A stretch of 64,000 bases of DNA from Lophius americanus. Its lineage: Eukaryota; Chordata; Actinopteri; Lophiiformes; Lophiidae. The translations under genes and the position numbers were made by a program. The DNA lies in assembly GCA_037951165.1 (NCBI GenBank), contig JBBDHG010000097.1, positions 2,172,501 through 2,236,500 on the forward strand. Direction: 5' to 3'. Shown one piece after another: positions 1 to 10,799 of this stretch. Position 1 is the first letter of the stretch. The number at the start of each line of letters is the position of its first letter. The notes under the pieces were generated by a model that was not told the DNA's origin, searched no databases, and was given only the letters and a program-made list of their open reading frames with translations.

Positions 1-394
1 CCAATTGACCTCGACGGTGCTGGGCTGTGAGCAAAGGTCCCAGTGGAGGACGTTGGGGCCTCAGGCCACCCTCAAGCAGTCTGTTGCTTACAGTTTTGTC
101 AGAAACATCACTCCACTAGCCCACAGGAGGTCATTTTTAAGGAATCTGGCAGTGCTCCTCCTGTTCCTCCTCACACTGAGGAGCAGATACCGGTCTGGCT
201 GCTGGGTTGTTGTACTTTTACCGATCTGTCAAGCTCTCCGCGTGTAACAGCCTGTCTCCTGGTATCTCATCCATGCTCTTGAGACTGTGCTGGGAGACTA
301 AGAAAAACCTTCTTGCAACTGCAAGCAAGGATAAACCATCCTAGAGGAGCTTGACTACCTCTGCAGGGTCAGTGGGCTGCAGGTACTGCCTCAT
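1..394 (-). mobile_element. Tc1/mariner transposase remnant, N-terminal part, cut by window start
   Basis: Read on the minus strand from an ATG at 394, this gives a Tc1-type start (MRQYLQPTDPAEVVKLL) followed by a helix-turn-helix region with the family signature SRAWMRYQETG and RRNRR further on. A stop codon and small frame changes interrupt it, so it cannot make a transposase. The catalytic part lies left of the window start. Confidence 0.8.
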
Positions 395-839
395 GTCATA
401 TGTAGTGACTAAAACACCAGCAGAACACAAAACTAGAGCAAAATCAGTCAGGAAAGAAAAGTAGAGAGAAATGAATTGTGGCCACCACCTGCAGAACCAT
501 TCCCTTTTGGGGGGTTGTCATGCTTTTGCCTCTCCATGGCACCTGTTGTCACTTTCATTTGCACCAAAGTAGGTGAAACTGATTCAAAACCACTTGTGCT
601 TCATAAATGGACAGATTGATAGCCCTGAAGTTTAACTGACTTGGTGTCACACTGTGATGATTAAGTGTTCCTTTCATTTTTTTGAGTGGTGTATATTCAG
701 TCTATCACTAAATGTCGGTGCTGCTATGAGCTGCAGTGAATTATCTGTGACGGGTCAGATCAGTTGGTGCTGGTCGTTCCACAAGTTTCAGAGACTAGTC
801 CCAATTATTAATTTCTGTCTACACCAGATGGTCAAAAAT
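395..839. other. Spacer between Tc1 remnant and first tRNA, no gene seen
   Basis: This is unique-looking sequence repeated in every unit, at 15559-16003, 30666-31110, 45808-46252 and 62849-63293. I see no open frame worth calling, and the part just before the tRNA contains only ordinary mixed-composition DNA. Confidence 0.5.
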
Positions 840-911
840 GGGCTCGTCCGGGATTTGAACCCGGGACCTCTCGCACCCTAAGCGAGAATCATGCCCCTAG
901 ACCAACGAGCC
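840..911 (-). tRNA. tRNA-Pro (anticodon AGG)
   Basis: The minus strand folds as a standard 72-nt tRNA. The acceptor stem is GGCTCGT with ACGAGCC, the anticodon stem is CTCGC/GCGAG around loop TTAGGGT (anticodon AGG, proline), and the T-arm is CCGGG-TTCAAAT-CCCGG. The discriminator base is C, and no CCA is encoded, as expected in a eukaryote. Box B (GGTTCAAATCC) is intact. The D-loop reads GGGGCATG where the 61481 copy has GGGGTATG. It probably reads CCU (and, after A-to-I editing, other CCN) codons. Confidence 0.93.
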
Positions 912-1029
912 TCCACATACAGATGTTCACAGCTGGAAATAGTTCTGGGAAGTCAGATATAGCTGGTGATGTGGCAACTTCATGCTAGACATCCTACATG
1001 GATCAACAGCACCATCTGCTGGTCCCTGT

Positions 1030-1030
<1 letters not shown>

Positions 1031-1081
<51 letters not shown>

Positions 1082-1101
1082 GACAGAGAGAGAGAGATAG
1101 A
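1031..1101. repeat. GA-rich microsatellite between the two tRNA-Pro genes
   Basis: This is an almost pure (GA)n run with two GACA interruptions, followed by GATAGAAGATC. It lies between two tRNA genes in every tRNA block, and its structure differs between units (compare 31301, 61144, 63485). Confidence 0.95.
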
Positions 1102-1265
1102 AGATCTATTTTTATATGGAGAAAATATGGAGTTGACAAATGCCATGTCCATTATGTACCCAACAAATACCAAATATTTGTGACTTTCTGCATGCCATGG
1201 AGTTTATGTTCTTTACAGAAACACTTTGCAGTAATTCCTAAACTTCTCCCCAAAACGTCAAAAGT

Positions 1266-1373
1266 GGGCTCGTCCGGGATTTGAACCCGGGACCTCTCGC
1301 ACCCTAGGCGAGAATCATACCCCCAGAGTTTAGGGGTATGATTCTCTTGGTCGAGGCCCTAGACCAACGAGCC
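1266..1373 (-). pseudogene. tRNA-Pro(AGG) interrupted in the D-arm by a 36-bp hairpin insertion
   Basis: Both ends match tRNA-Pro(AGG): acceptor GGCTCGT/ACGAGCC, loop CTAGGGT, full T-arm and box B. The total length is 108 nt instead of 72. The extra 36 bp lie in the D-arm, after GGTCTAGGG. The insert contains GAGAATCATACCCC, the exact reverse complement of the tRNA's own GGGGTATGATTCTC, and CTCGACCAA, a near-complement of the tRNA's TTGGTCTAG. Two snap-back hairpins would replace the D-arm. Eukaryotic tRNA introns sit next to the anticodon, so this is not an ordinary intron. The tRNA is probably non-functional. Confidence 0.85.
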
Positions 1374-1789
1374 TCCGTACTGGTGATGCCACACATTCTA
1401 AATGTCGACAGCACCGCCTGCTGGTTTCACATGACCTCTGAAACATTGTCCTTATGATGGAGGGAGAGTATCCTCGTACTGAATGGAAAAAAAAACCTCT
1501 GTCCGGCAGAGAGCAAATATTTGGTATTTGTTTGGCACACAATGGACATGGCTTTTGTCAACTCCATATTTTCTCCATATATTCTCTTAAACGTTTGACC
1601 AAAAAACCTCTGAGCTGTAAATACTTGTAGAAACCTTAACCCCCAGTGAGCAGACTGAACAGGGACATTTCTGCTTTTCCATTTATATTTGATCACTGCT
1701 GTCCTGGATTTACATTTTCTAAATGCCATAGAGTTTATGTTCCTTACAGAAACCGAATGCATAACTCCTAAACTTCTCCCCAAATGTTT

Positions 1790-1845
1790 GGGGATTTGAA
1801 CCGGGGACCTCTCGCACCCAAAGCGAGAATCATACCCTTAGACCA
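1790..1845 (-). pseudogene. Truncated tRNA-Pro(TGG) remnant fused to MITE left half
   Basis: The anticodon arm with loop TTTGGGT (anticodon TGG) and the D-arm are recognisable. The 3' acceptor strand and part of the T-arm are deleted (the sequence jumps from TGTTT into GGGGATTTGAACC). The 5' acceptor strand is replaced by the start of the MITE, which directly follows AGACCA. It is not a working tRNA. Confidence 0.85.
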
Positions 1846-1907
1846 GGGGTCGGCAACCCAAAATGTTGAAAGAGCCATATTGGACCAAAAAAACAAAAAA
1901 CAAATCT
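1843..1907 (+). mobile_element. hAT-type MITE, left half
   Basis: It begins CCAGGGGTCGGCAACCC, which resembles hAT terminal inverted repeats, and matches the first 65 bp of the unsplit element at 60599. It stops at AAATCT, where the unsplit copy continues GTCTGGAGCC. Here the next sequence is TTCTGACAG of the P450-bearing block. The right half lies 11 kb away at 12891. Confidence 0.7.
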
Positions 1908-3023
1908 TTCTGACAGTTTTACAGTTGATTACAGCCTTCATCAAGGCTAGCATGCAGTAATGCGTCTACTGACACACAGGCCACCTGCACAAATTCTGCT
2001 TGCTCCTTGACATCTAGGGTCCATTCAGACGGTTTGTTCGACTTTGGCATCCAATTAGGTTCATGGTGTTGTCTGTAATTTTATAATGCAGAGTCAGCTT
2101 ACAAGGTACTGATTTTTAAACAGACGTGAGAAGATAATTACAAAGGCTTAAAGAGCTCTAGGCCCTGCAGAAACACATACGAGTAACCAAAAGAAAAGGA
2201 TTAATTTGACAGCACATATGCAACATTCAGAACATATCCAGCACAACATAATACACGTGAAATATACAATATATGACACAATTTAGTCCACAGAAACAAA
2301 TTTGAATTGTTTTAATTTTGACACATTTAAGACACATTTCCCGGAAGGCAAGTGTCGTGAACATGAGCACTACACTTATGTTCATATGCTCATATGTAAC
2401 CACATGAGCATTGTGGTTACATTTGGGTTAAATATACCCCAGGGTTGGCATCCATTTTGTCATTTAAATTCTTCCAAATGTCACCACTTTATCATCCAAG
2501 TACAACAATAAAGATCCTTGAATCTTGAATAATTGACATAATTTCACTAAATCAATATTCGCACAAGAGGGGGGTCAGATGATTGTATAAACCGATGAAG
2601 AAGACAAGGATTGTTCATAAGACTAACCCTAACCCTCTCATCAAGACTGGAATACTCCATCCCAGATATGCTTTCTGTGTTTGAAAGGTTATAATACCAC
2701 TATCCTCTAAAGCCTCCACATGAAGTAAAGCTGCATGTTCTGGCAGACAGGATGCAACTGTAAGATCAACTGTGGTGTAAAGAGGGGAAACACCTTAAGT
2801 GGTTGTATTTTCAAATAGTCTGCTACTTCCAACATTAATGACATTTGAAGCATTTATATTTAAAGTGTCTGTTGCAGAAGTGTCTGGAGGACGGTGAGAT
2901 AATTGAGGTGTCCTCCATCTAACACATGGACAATGTCTCTCTTCTTGGTTGTTAGATAGAAACGTAAGGGAGGCAACTTTATCTTCTCATACAGTTCTCC
3001 TACTGTGATATTATCCTGTAATG
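1908..3023. other. Spacer upstream of hAT remnant, possible old retroelement tail
   Basis: No gene is recognised. On the plus strand, around 2505-2530, ACAACAATAAAGATCCTTGAATCTTGAA resembles the 3' tail of a fish non-LTR element, but no coding part precedes it. The equivalents are 17072-18125, 32173-33288, 47321-48436 and 58291-59443. Unit 2 lacks about 62 bp near 17197. Confidence 0.35.
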
Positions 3024-3593
3024 CAGGGGTTCCCAAACTTCTCAGCCCGTAACCCCCAAAATAACGATGCCAGAGACTGGAGACGCCCATAAGAAACATG
3101 AGAAAAAGTGCGCACAGGACGCACACACTAATAGGTGTATCCAAACACGGACATAACGACAACACAAAGAACAGAACAGCCTGAGAACCATGATATGATT
3201 TTACATATAACAAATTACTATAAGATAAAAGCCGAATATGTCAGTCAAAGAAATCTCCATGTAACTTATGTGTGAACATTGTTGCTGTCATGTGCAAACT
3301 TAATTTTGACACAATCCTTTCATTTCCATGTTAGCAGAAGAATTCCTCAGTCAAAATAATAGCCATAAGCTAAAGCACTGAGTAAACATGTGAACATTGA
3401 TGGGTAGGAACTGTGTCTGGAGCAGAGTCCATTCTGGGTTTAATTTTGGAGATCATTCTCCGCGGATAGACGCAATCTTTTTATTTTTAATATATGTCAG
3501 TGCCGAGAAAGTCTTTTCGCAAAGGTATGTAGAGCCAAACGGAGTCAGTACGTCCATGGCGGACCTGGATAGCTGTGGATATTCTCTCTCGTC
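3024..3593 (-). mobile_element. hAT transposon remnant: terminal repeat and transposase C-terminus
   Basis: The end CAGGGGTTCCCAAACTTCTC at 3024 is a typical hAT terminal repeat. On the minus strand 3593-3453 encodes a decayed hAT C-terminal dimerisation segment with the hallmark FGSTYLCEKTFSAL followed by IKNKK. In units 1 and 3 a short deletion changes the frame after IKNK and brings an early stop. In units 2, 4 and 5 the family-like continuation KNRLRLNAEND remains. The N-terminal and catalytic regions are not recognisable. Confidence 0.75.
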
Positions 3594-4435
3594 TTAAATC
3601 CACAACTCAGCAAGTGTCTTTGATTTAAAATCTGTTTTTAAGGTCGTTCTCCATGTCGGATGACAGATGACTTGTGGTAGTTACAGTGAATGGTGTTCTT
3701 ATCCAGTCATATTTTTCCGGAGCTGTTTCGATCCACTTTCCTCTTGTATGCGTGGGTTTTATCATTGAGCGAAATGATGCTTGTGTTTTCGCCTCCCAAT
3801 GACATGTTAAGTTAGTTCAGTCGTTAAAATATTCTTTTTTTTCACAATTTTCTTCACAATTATCTGTCCATTCGGCGGAAAAAATCTACTTATCCATTCG
3901 GCAAGAAAGCGGTGCTTGGTTTTCAAGTGTCCATCCAAACCCATCCAAATGTTTGGGTGATTCTTCTGAGGATTCTTTGGAGGGGTTTGAGTCTTGCTCC
4001 CAGCTAGATGTTCATAGAAACCGTTGCTTCTTGTGTGCTTTCCTTTAAGTCTGCGGTAGCCAAAAACAGCCAGTTGATCACCATAGGCTGGGATATAGCC
4101 TTTAGCGGGTCATCTGTTACGAGTCTTATAATACTACAGTCAATGTATAATGAATGAATATTTCATAAAGGTTTCGGTTAAAGGTCAGGAGCTTTTGGCT
4201 CTTTTGGCTTTGGCCTATGTCAAATCTTCAAATGTCCTACATTAACTACCTTCTCCTGTTGCATTCATTGTATGTCTTCCTCAGGCACATGTAGTGATCT
4301 TAATTCATCCAGCTTTTGACAGTTTAGAGCACCTCAGCACCTCTGTGGAAAAAAAGTCTTTCCTGTTAACATACATCCAGGAATGCTTCTGGACACATCG
4401 TCAGTGATGTTCCTGGATTCATCGGGTGTTTCGGG

Positions 4436-4990
4436 TCTTTCAACATCACAATACGTCCTCCGCCCTCCGTGTCCTGTCAGTCCTCACCTCGATTCCTGCG
4501 TTCGCCACCTTTGGATCACTTGAGTCCCTGTACTGCACTACTTCTTTCGTTCTTGCACCTTGAATACTTCTTCCAAAGAGCTGAAGGGCGGTCGCAGTTT
4601 GTTTTGCCCATATAGTACAATGTTGCTCAGACTCTTAGGCAGTCCGAGCAATCTCCTCAGGTTGTTTCTGACCCTCCTCTCTAAGGTCTCTACTGTATGC
4701 TTCCGGGCCCTTTCATGCCGTTGCCTACGGTGCCATTAAACACAATGTAGAACCCTGAGCTCGAAGGCCTTTCCTCTCCACTACCCTGAACCGTTTGCAC
4801 AACGATACTGACGATGACGGTGGTCATAGCTTGTTTTTTCCCATCAGCCTCCCCGTTCTCTTTTGCCTCCAGAATTCGATCAACATCTTCATCTAATTGC
4901 TTCCACAGTTCGGTTTTTCAATTTGATCCTCCTCCTGACAGACTTGATGCTAGAGACGTTAGTTTGAGGCACTTGGAGGTTCTGGGCACT
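4436..4990 (-). mobile_element. Non-LTR retrotransposon remnant (NeSL/R2-like pol, post-RT region)
   Basis: Reading right to left on the minus strand, broken frames give TELWKQLDEDVDRILEA, MTTVIVSIV, LRRLLGLPKSLSNIVLYG, FSSLEEVFKV and, after a frameshift, QYRDSSDPKV and GIEVRT. These strings recur in fish non-LTR retroelement polyproteins downstream of the reverse transcriptase. Several stops and frameshifts are present. Assignment to the NeSL/R2 group is from memory of the family and uncertain. Confidence 0.5.
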
Positions 4991-4995
4991 ATGGG

Positions 4996-5115
4996 GTGAC
5001 TCCGGGCCTGGTGACTCCGGGCCTGGTGACTCCGGGCCTGGTGACTCCGGGCCTGGTGACTCCGGGCCTGGTGACTCCGGGCCTGGTGACTCCGGGCCTG
5101 GTGACTCCGGGCCTG
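4996..5115. repeat. 15-bp minisatellite, 8 perfect units
   Basis: The unit GTGACTCCGGGCCTG is repeated head to tail eight times without change. A 15-bp period keeps both strands open: plus-strand VTPGL repeats and minus-strand QARSH repeats. Copy number is 8, 9, 9 and 8 in units 1 to 4. It adjoins the LINE remnant and may have expanded within it. Confidence 0.97.
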
Positions 5116-7745
5116 GCCCCTCCTGCGTCTCACCAGGTTGAACACCTGTGCATTATGCTGATCCTGCTCCCAGGAGGCACTTCCTCCTCGCTTGGTTAAA
5201 TGTAACATACATTAATATATTCTATACAGCTGAAAACCTTTTTTGTATTTGAATATTTGGTATTTAAGCATTTTCACAGTCAGTTTCAGAAAAAAACATT
5301 AAACTATGCTCTTAATTCCTCAGCTAAGGAGAAAGGAAGTATTATCACATATCCAATCATTTAAAGTGGTTGCAAAATCACACCATTATATTTTATTGGC
5401 AGCTTGTGAGAACACTGGATGTTTAATTATTCATCAATAAAACATAGAAGCCTAGAGCAACTGCAATGCAAGTGTTGAAAATTCTTGTTTTTAGTAGAAA
5501 TCTAAAATTGGTAAATATTTATTTATTTGTGAAATAATATTTATTTGTTATAAATGAATATGCAATGAATATAAATAAAAAAAAATCCAAACAATGTAGC
5601 TCCAAAAGATTTGTAGAAACAGGAAATATTTTAACCATCTTATTTGAATATTTTATGGTAGATTAGCTAATAGACTGACTGACATCACATATTTATTGTA
5701 AATGGATCTATCATATTGATATACACAAACAATTTACAGTTGGCCATTTCAAAATAAGATGTTTCGACGTTGTTATAAAATTCTCATTGGACTTATTAAC
5801 TTATAACTAATTTTGCAGTGGTCAAATACGACAATATTGTCAAACGTAAACTACTGTCTAGCCAAATATAAGTAGTTGAACAGAAAAAGTAATCATTGGG
5901 GACACTGAATACCTGTGTACTTAGAAACTGCAAAAGGCACCTGGTCTGTGGCTGATGATGTTGAGATGATGCACAAGATATATTTTATAACGCAGCAGGA
6001 TTATCAAAAATAAGACAGTGGCGATGCTGCCTGATAAAGTGTGAATAAGATTATATGTCCAATTCTCTATTTAAATAGCTTTCTCTTGCATCTCATAATC
6101 AAAAGTCGTTCTGAACAAATATCCTAACATGATAGTGTAGCGTTTATTAACACGAGGAACAGAAGAAAGTATATGCGCACCATAAAACTCTAATATAATG
6201 CATTAGGGGCCTTGCATAAATTATCCTTGGTTGAAGTAAGGCTCAATATTTCTGTAAATGCTCGTTATGGCATTGGGGTGTGTCGTACAACAGCCAGGTT
6301 ATGTATCTAGTTAACGACAGTGCAAATGGACAATATCCGCATGACTCTTCAACACACTGTGCTTCTTCACGGTGCCACATTGACATAATGACACAAAGTT
6401 ATTCACTAGAGCAAAAACTTAACTGTCACTGTTTACAAACCTGGGGTACCATCTAAAAATGATATCCAACATCCACCATCAGCAGAAGTTGGCTGTTTTA
6501 ATTGCCTTATTCAGGACACTTTTTCATCCGCCAGCGCGACTGACTTGATTTATATGGACAGACTTGTTTATTTTAATCATGACCTGTCGTGCAGGTAAGG
6601 TTTTTTTCCTTTTGTTGAGTACCTGTTTAACGTTGTATCTGTCCAGGTTGTGATTGTGGGACACACATACAAAGGGAGGAGAGATGGTGAGCCACACCCA
6701 CGGACTACTTTTCTAATGACCCTGCTTCATTGTGCGAGCCAGAGGATCTGCTGCTAAATGATTGACTTACTAATGGACTACAGGTAAACTTGCTGCCAGA
6801 ATGGTAGGAGTGTCAAACCGTTTTTCTTTTCCTTGAACTTAACTGATTCAGAAACACATTTTTTTAACTGAATCGGGTTGGAAACAGAACTAGATTTTGG
6901 ACTGAATTCCAATTGAGTTTGAAACCACAATTCAAAGTCAACTTGAATTGAATTGAAGTGTTAACATAGATGTGCTTTTCACAATTGTCAGGGTTGTGAT
7001 GTTGGGTATGATGATAGTTCACTTCTTTTGATTTTGAATCAATCATCTCTCCTGGATTGTAACTGGATTGGTTGGGGCTTTGGTTCACAACGACCACCAC
7101 TGGTATGGTTAACAAGCCTGTACCGGCCAGAACTATGGATCTACCCAGATCTCAGGGATAACTCCAGAGCTTTTCAATCCTGCTTCCTGAAATATCACCC
7201 ATGTTCACTGGAGAGCGTGTGCAGCAGACTAATGAAGGCGGAGTGTGAGCATGTGGACTTGAAAAATGGTGAACTATTCTTGTGATAGGTGAAGCCAGGT
7301 AAAACCCAAGTACAACACGCACAGTGGCCTCAAGGACACAGAAATAAGACTAAATGTAAATCTTCTTCTTCTACTTTGTTATATCTCGGCAGCGGTCGTT
7401 GCGAATCCGAGCCCCAAATGATCCGGTCTGGAAAATCAGTTTGGTGGTCCATATTTTGATTTGCGAGAGGTTGGAGGAGAGAATTTCCTGACACAACCAT
7501 CCCCAATTTTCCTGGCTTAGGACCGAAGCTAGAAGTACACTGGCTTGTGACCCCTTTGTGGCAGGGTTGTGTGAACTAATAAAAATGACAGTTGGGAAAA
7601 ATTTGCTCTAGCGTACCAGTATTCCGGCAACAAGCCAAAAAATTATCTAGGAATATTCCCTTTTATACCAGAATATATTTGGGTTCCTTTAGAGTACATT
7701 TTGCTCTTGATTTACCATCAATGTCAGTAAGATGCATTTCCAGAC
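5116..7745. other. AT-rich intergenic spacer, 3' of the P450 gene
   Basis: About 2.6 kb of AT-rich DNA without a recognised gene. An 85-codon plus-strand frame at 7028-7285 is open in all four units but resembles nothing I know. Short T- and A-rich runs occur. The equivalents are 20236-22865, 35397-38026 and 50531-53160. Confidence 0.5.
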
Positions 7746-7751
7746 TTTATT
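7746..7751 (-). promoter_or_regulatory. Polyadenylation signal of P450 copy 1
   Basis: AATAAA on the minus strand, about 100 nt downstream of the P450 stop codon and followed by GTCTGG, is at a plausible distance for the mRNA 3' end. The signal is conserved in all four copies. Confidence 0.6.
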
Positions 7752-7849
7752 CATATATTTTGTGTTTTGAAATAAAACACAAAAGAATAAACACTCCCAG
7801 AGTGGCATTGAAGCACATGACAGCACTCAAGGAGTAACAGCACAGTTAG

Positions 7850-10799
7850 TCAGTGACGCCTAACAGCACACAGCTCATGAGGAGAAGGGGAGAGTATAAA
7901 TCCCATAACCGGTGTGAGATCCAGTTCATCCTCTTTAACTCCAGGGGGAGGAGTGAAACGAAATCGCTGAAAGAGGGAGGTCAAGAAGAGGAAGAGTTCC
8001 ATTTTGGCCAGATTCTCACCAAGACATGCTCTACGACCTGCAAGGGGAAAGACGTCCAAAAATTAAACCGAATTATATCTTCAGCAGAATAAATGTAATC
8101 TCATATAGTTGTACCTGCAGAAAATGCCATGAAGGCATCTCTTCTGATGAATTGACCCTCCTTATCCAGGAAGTGGGAGGGGTTAAAAGTGTGTGGAGTC
8201 TCCCACTCACTCTCATCGCACAGAACAGAAGTAAGAAAAGGATAAATAGTTGTTCCCTATAATCAAAGGTGCAACATGGGATGTATTTTATCAAGTCTTG
8301 GAAACAAAGTACTTCTTTCAGTTTTCAGGGAAGAAACATGAAGACAAAAAAAAACTTCAATTTGGATTGCCATAACAACAGACCTGTTTGATGAAGTAGT
8401 TTTGGAAGGTGATGTCTCGGCTGGTAGTGTGACGAGGCTGAATGATAATACTGGCCAGTCTTTGGGACTCGTGGATTACAGCGTCAGTGTACGGAAGGTT
8501 CTTCCTGTCCTCTAATCTGACCTGGCGACTGCCAACAACCCGGTACAGCTCCCTCTGGACCTGGTCTAAATGCAAATGAAAATTACTACATTGTAAATCC
8601 AACTACATTGTGACAACTTGCTGAACCAAGCTTCTTTCTTTCTTTCTTTCTTTCTTTTTTTTTTACCTTGAATGTGAGGATATTTGGCCATGAAAAGTAG
8701 ACACCACCTAAGTGTAGTTGCTGTGGTATCAGTTCCAGCTGCAAAAAGATCCACTGTACTGTCAACCAAGTTGTCATAATGGTAGTGTGAATCCTTTATT
8801 TCAGACTCCTAGTATGGAATACAAAAAGGAGGACTATTTGTTATACATAGGATTGTTGGATTTGCATCATGAACCTTGGAGAAGATTCATTGGAGTTTGA
8901 ACACCTCACCTCCAGTTTTAGCTTATGCACCAGGAATGCATCAACAAAGCATCTGCACATCTCAGGGTTCAGAGTCTCCTCTAAACCCACTATGATGTTT
9001 TTTACTTGCTTTTTGATGTCCTTCACATTCTTCATCATATCCCTCCAGTTCTTAACAAGAGGGCCCAGCCGAGGAAACACATTGTATATCTGTCAAAAAG
9101 CACAAACACTTTTATTATTGTTGGATTTAGTACACCAATGTGACAGTCATGAAATCTTGAACAGCTGCTGCATTAGTCAATTTCTCTAAAAGCCTTGACT
9201 TATAACTGTTTATTAAAAGAAATAAAATGGTAAAATTGTGCATTTGGTACAAACATCTCATCTCATCCTTGCAACATGTCTCTTACTATCCAAAAGCTCC
9301 CTGGGCTACCAACAGGTTACCATTGCCTCTGGAGACCCTTCTCATACTTGATTCGGTTGGATTAACTCTCTCTCGCTCCTCATCTCATGTCCAGGGTTTG
9401 CCAGCAGGGCTGTAAGAACCATGGCGGAACTTTGCAGTGTTTCATCGTATGATACCTGTTCCCCCAGCCTTCTTTTCTGCCTACTACTATATCTGCTACT
9501 ACAGAAATACTGGCTTACTTCTAATCTCCACTGAATGTCGGCATCCATCAGTCTTTTCATTCAGGTTCATTGTTTGTGAAAATACTTAATAGTGCATTTA
9601 AAGATAAGCAGCATTTGAACCAGTTTTGCTAGACCTGTATCTAAACTGAGACTATCTGTCTCCAAAGCTACCTGTTATACAAGGAATGTTAACATAGATA
9701 CTGTAATAACGCTCAGAAATGTTCTGCTGCAGCCCAAAGCTTAAGGAATCCTACTGTAACCCAGTTCAACAGGGTCTCACTCTACAACAACTAACGCATT
9801 TAATCATTGAAAGAATGAGCACCTGAATCGTGGCAGATCCTAGTAGACGGATGATCTCATGTATTTCTTCCACCATAGCTAAGAGGATAGGATCTGTGTA
9901 TTCAAAGCGTCTTCCAAACAATAGAGCTGATATAATATTTGAAGAAGCCCTGTTAATCAGCTGAGTGGTGTTGAAGGCTTTACCTGAAAGAATAAAGTTA
10001 GGGTCAAGAGGTGGATCGCAGGTGTCTAGTAATTTAGGTACAGTGCTCTATTATTAACAATGTTACCTTCATATTTTTCAAAACTTTGAATAAGATATTG
10101 ACATTCCTCAGTGATTTTCTCTTCGATAATTCTTTTGCCCATCCCAAAGTCTCTCAGTGTTGACAGAGTAAAACGTCTCATTTCTTTCCAGTTGTTGCCA
10201 TTGGCAAACAATATGCCTGGAAACAAAAGAAGTGCAAGTAAGTAAAAAGGTTAACGAGTAAGTAAACAAAAACTTTCAACGATATTCTTACCATGCCCTT
10301 GGTTGATGTTATACAATAAAGGAGTGATATCTCTCCCTCCAAACTCTTCAGCATGATTCACCAGAGCCTGTTTGACTGTCCTGTAACCTGAAAGCACCAC
10401 CACCTTCTTAGGTCCAAGGTAGACCGTGAACACTGGTCCGTATTCTTTTGACAGCTAAAAAGATGGAGACATGTAAATCTGAAACTTGCAATCCTAGATT
10501 AAAAAAGGAAATTTACTCAAATATATTAACAAATGCTATTTCTATAATATGAATGGAAATAAATAAATCATTCACGAGACAAAAAAAACATTTCTCACAT
10601 TTAAAAGTGATATGTGGAGTCTCCTCAGATCCACCTGAAGCAAGTTACCCAGCAGAGGCAGAGGTTTAGGTCCTGGAGGTTCTCCTCTCTTTTCTTGGGA
10701 GCTGAAATTGCAGTAAAAAAGATGCAGGACCAGCAGGACCACAACGGTCACCAGCAGTGAGACCGAGGTGGAGGACTGGAAAATATCTTCAAACATCAT
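7850..10799 (-). CDS. cyp2k-like: Cytochrome P450, CYP2K-like, copy 1 (nine exons, 502 aa)
   Basis: Exons on the minus strand: 10799-10599, 10454-10292, 10216-10067, 9983-9823, 9089-8910, 8808-8667, 8565-8384, 8256-8115, 8037-7850. Every intron has GT..AG ends, and the lengths (201,163,150,161,180,142,182,142,188) follow the vertebrate CYP2 pattern. The product has a membrane anchor (about 13-30), proline hinge PPGPKPLPLLGN (41-52), C-helix WKEMR (131-135), I-helix AGTDTT (309-314), ExxR as ESQR (365-368) and the heme loop FSAGRRACLG with Cys445. It should be an ER-anchored, NADPH-P450-reductase-dependent monooxygenase. CYP2K enzymes hydroxylate fatty acids and xenobiotics; the substrate here is unknown. 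The CYP2K assignment rests on overall sequence feel; another fish CYP2 subfamily is possible. Confidence 0.92.

Noticed and set aside
5..282. Plus-strand frames of 79-80 codons (copies at 15169, 30276, 45418, 62459)
   Set aside because: Antisense shadows of the Tc1 transposase N-terminal region.
1266..1373. tRNA with a normal intron
   Set aside because: The extra sequence lies in the D-arm, not beside the anticodon, and is an inverted copy of the tRNA itself.
2624..2636. Telomere-like CTAACCCTAACCCT
   Set aside because: Only two repeats, repeated in each unit (one diverged in the fifth block); chance or a tiny interstitial trace at most.
2860..3213. 117-codon minus-strand frame with hydrophobic start (copies at 17962, 33125, 48273, 59322)
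   Set aside because: Its N-terminal half is the translated hAT terminal repeat; the C-terminal half matches no family I recognise and is replaced in the fifth block.
4996..5115. CRISPR-like array
   Set aside because: Repeats are 15 bp and directly adjacent without spacers, in a eukaryotic setting; it is a minisatellite.
4996..5199. Repeat proteins VTPGL (plus) and QARSH (minus)
   Set aside because: Both come from a 15-bp minisatellite whose period keeps any frame open; no other coding evidence.
8869..9189. 106-codon plus-strand frame (and copies at 23983, 39137, 54284)
   Set aside because: It is the antisense of P450 exon 5 and its flanking intron; conservation follows from the P450 exon and the recent duplication.
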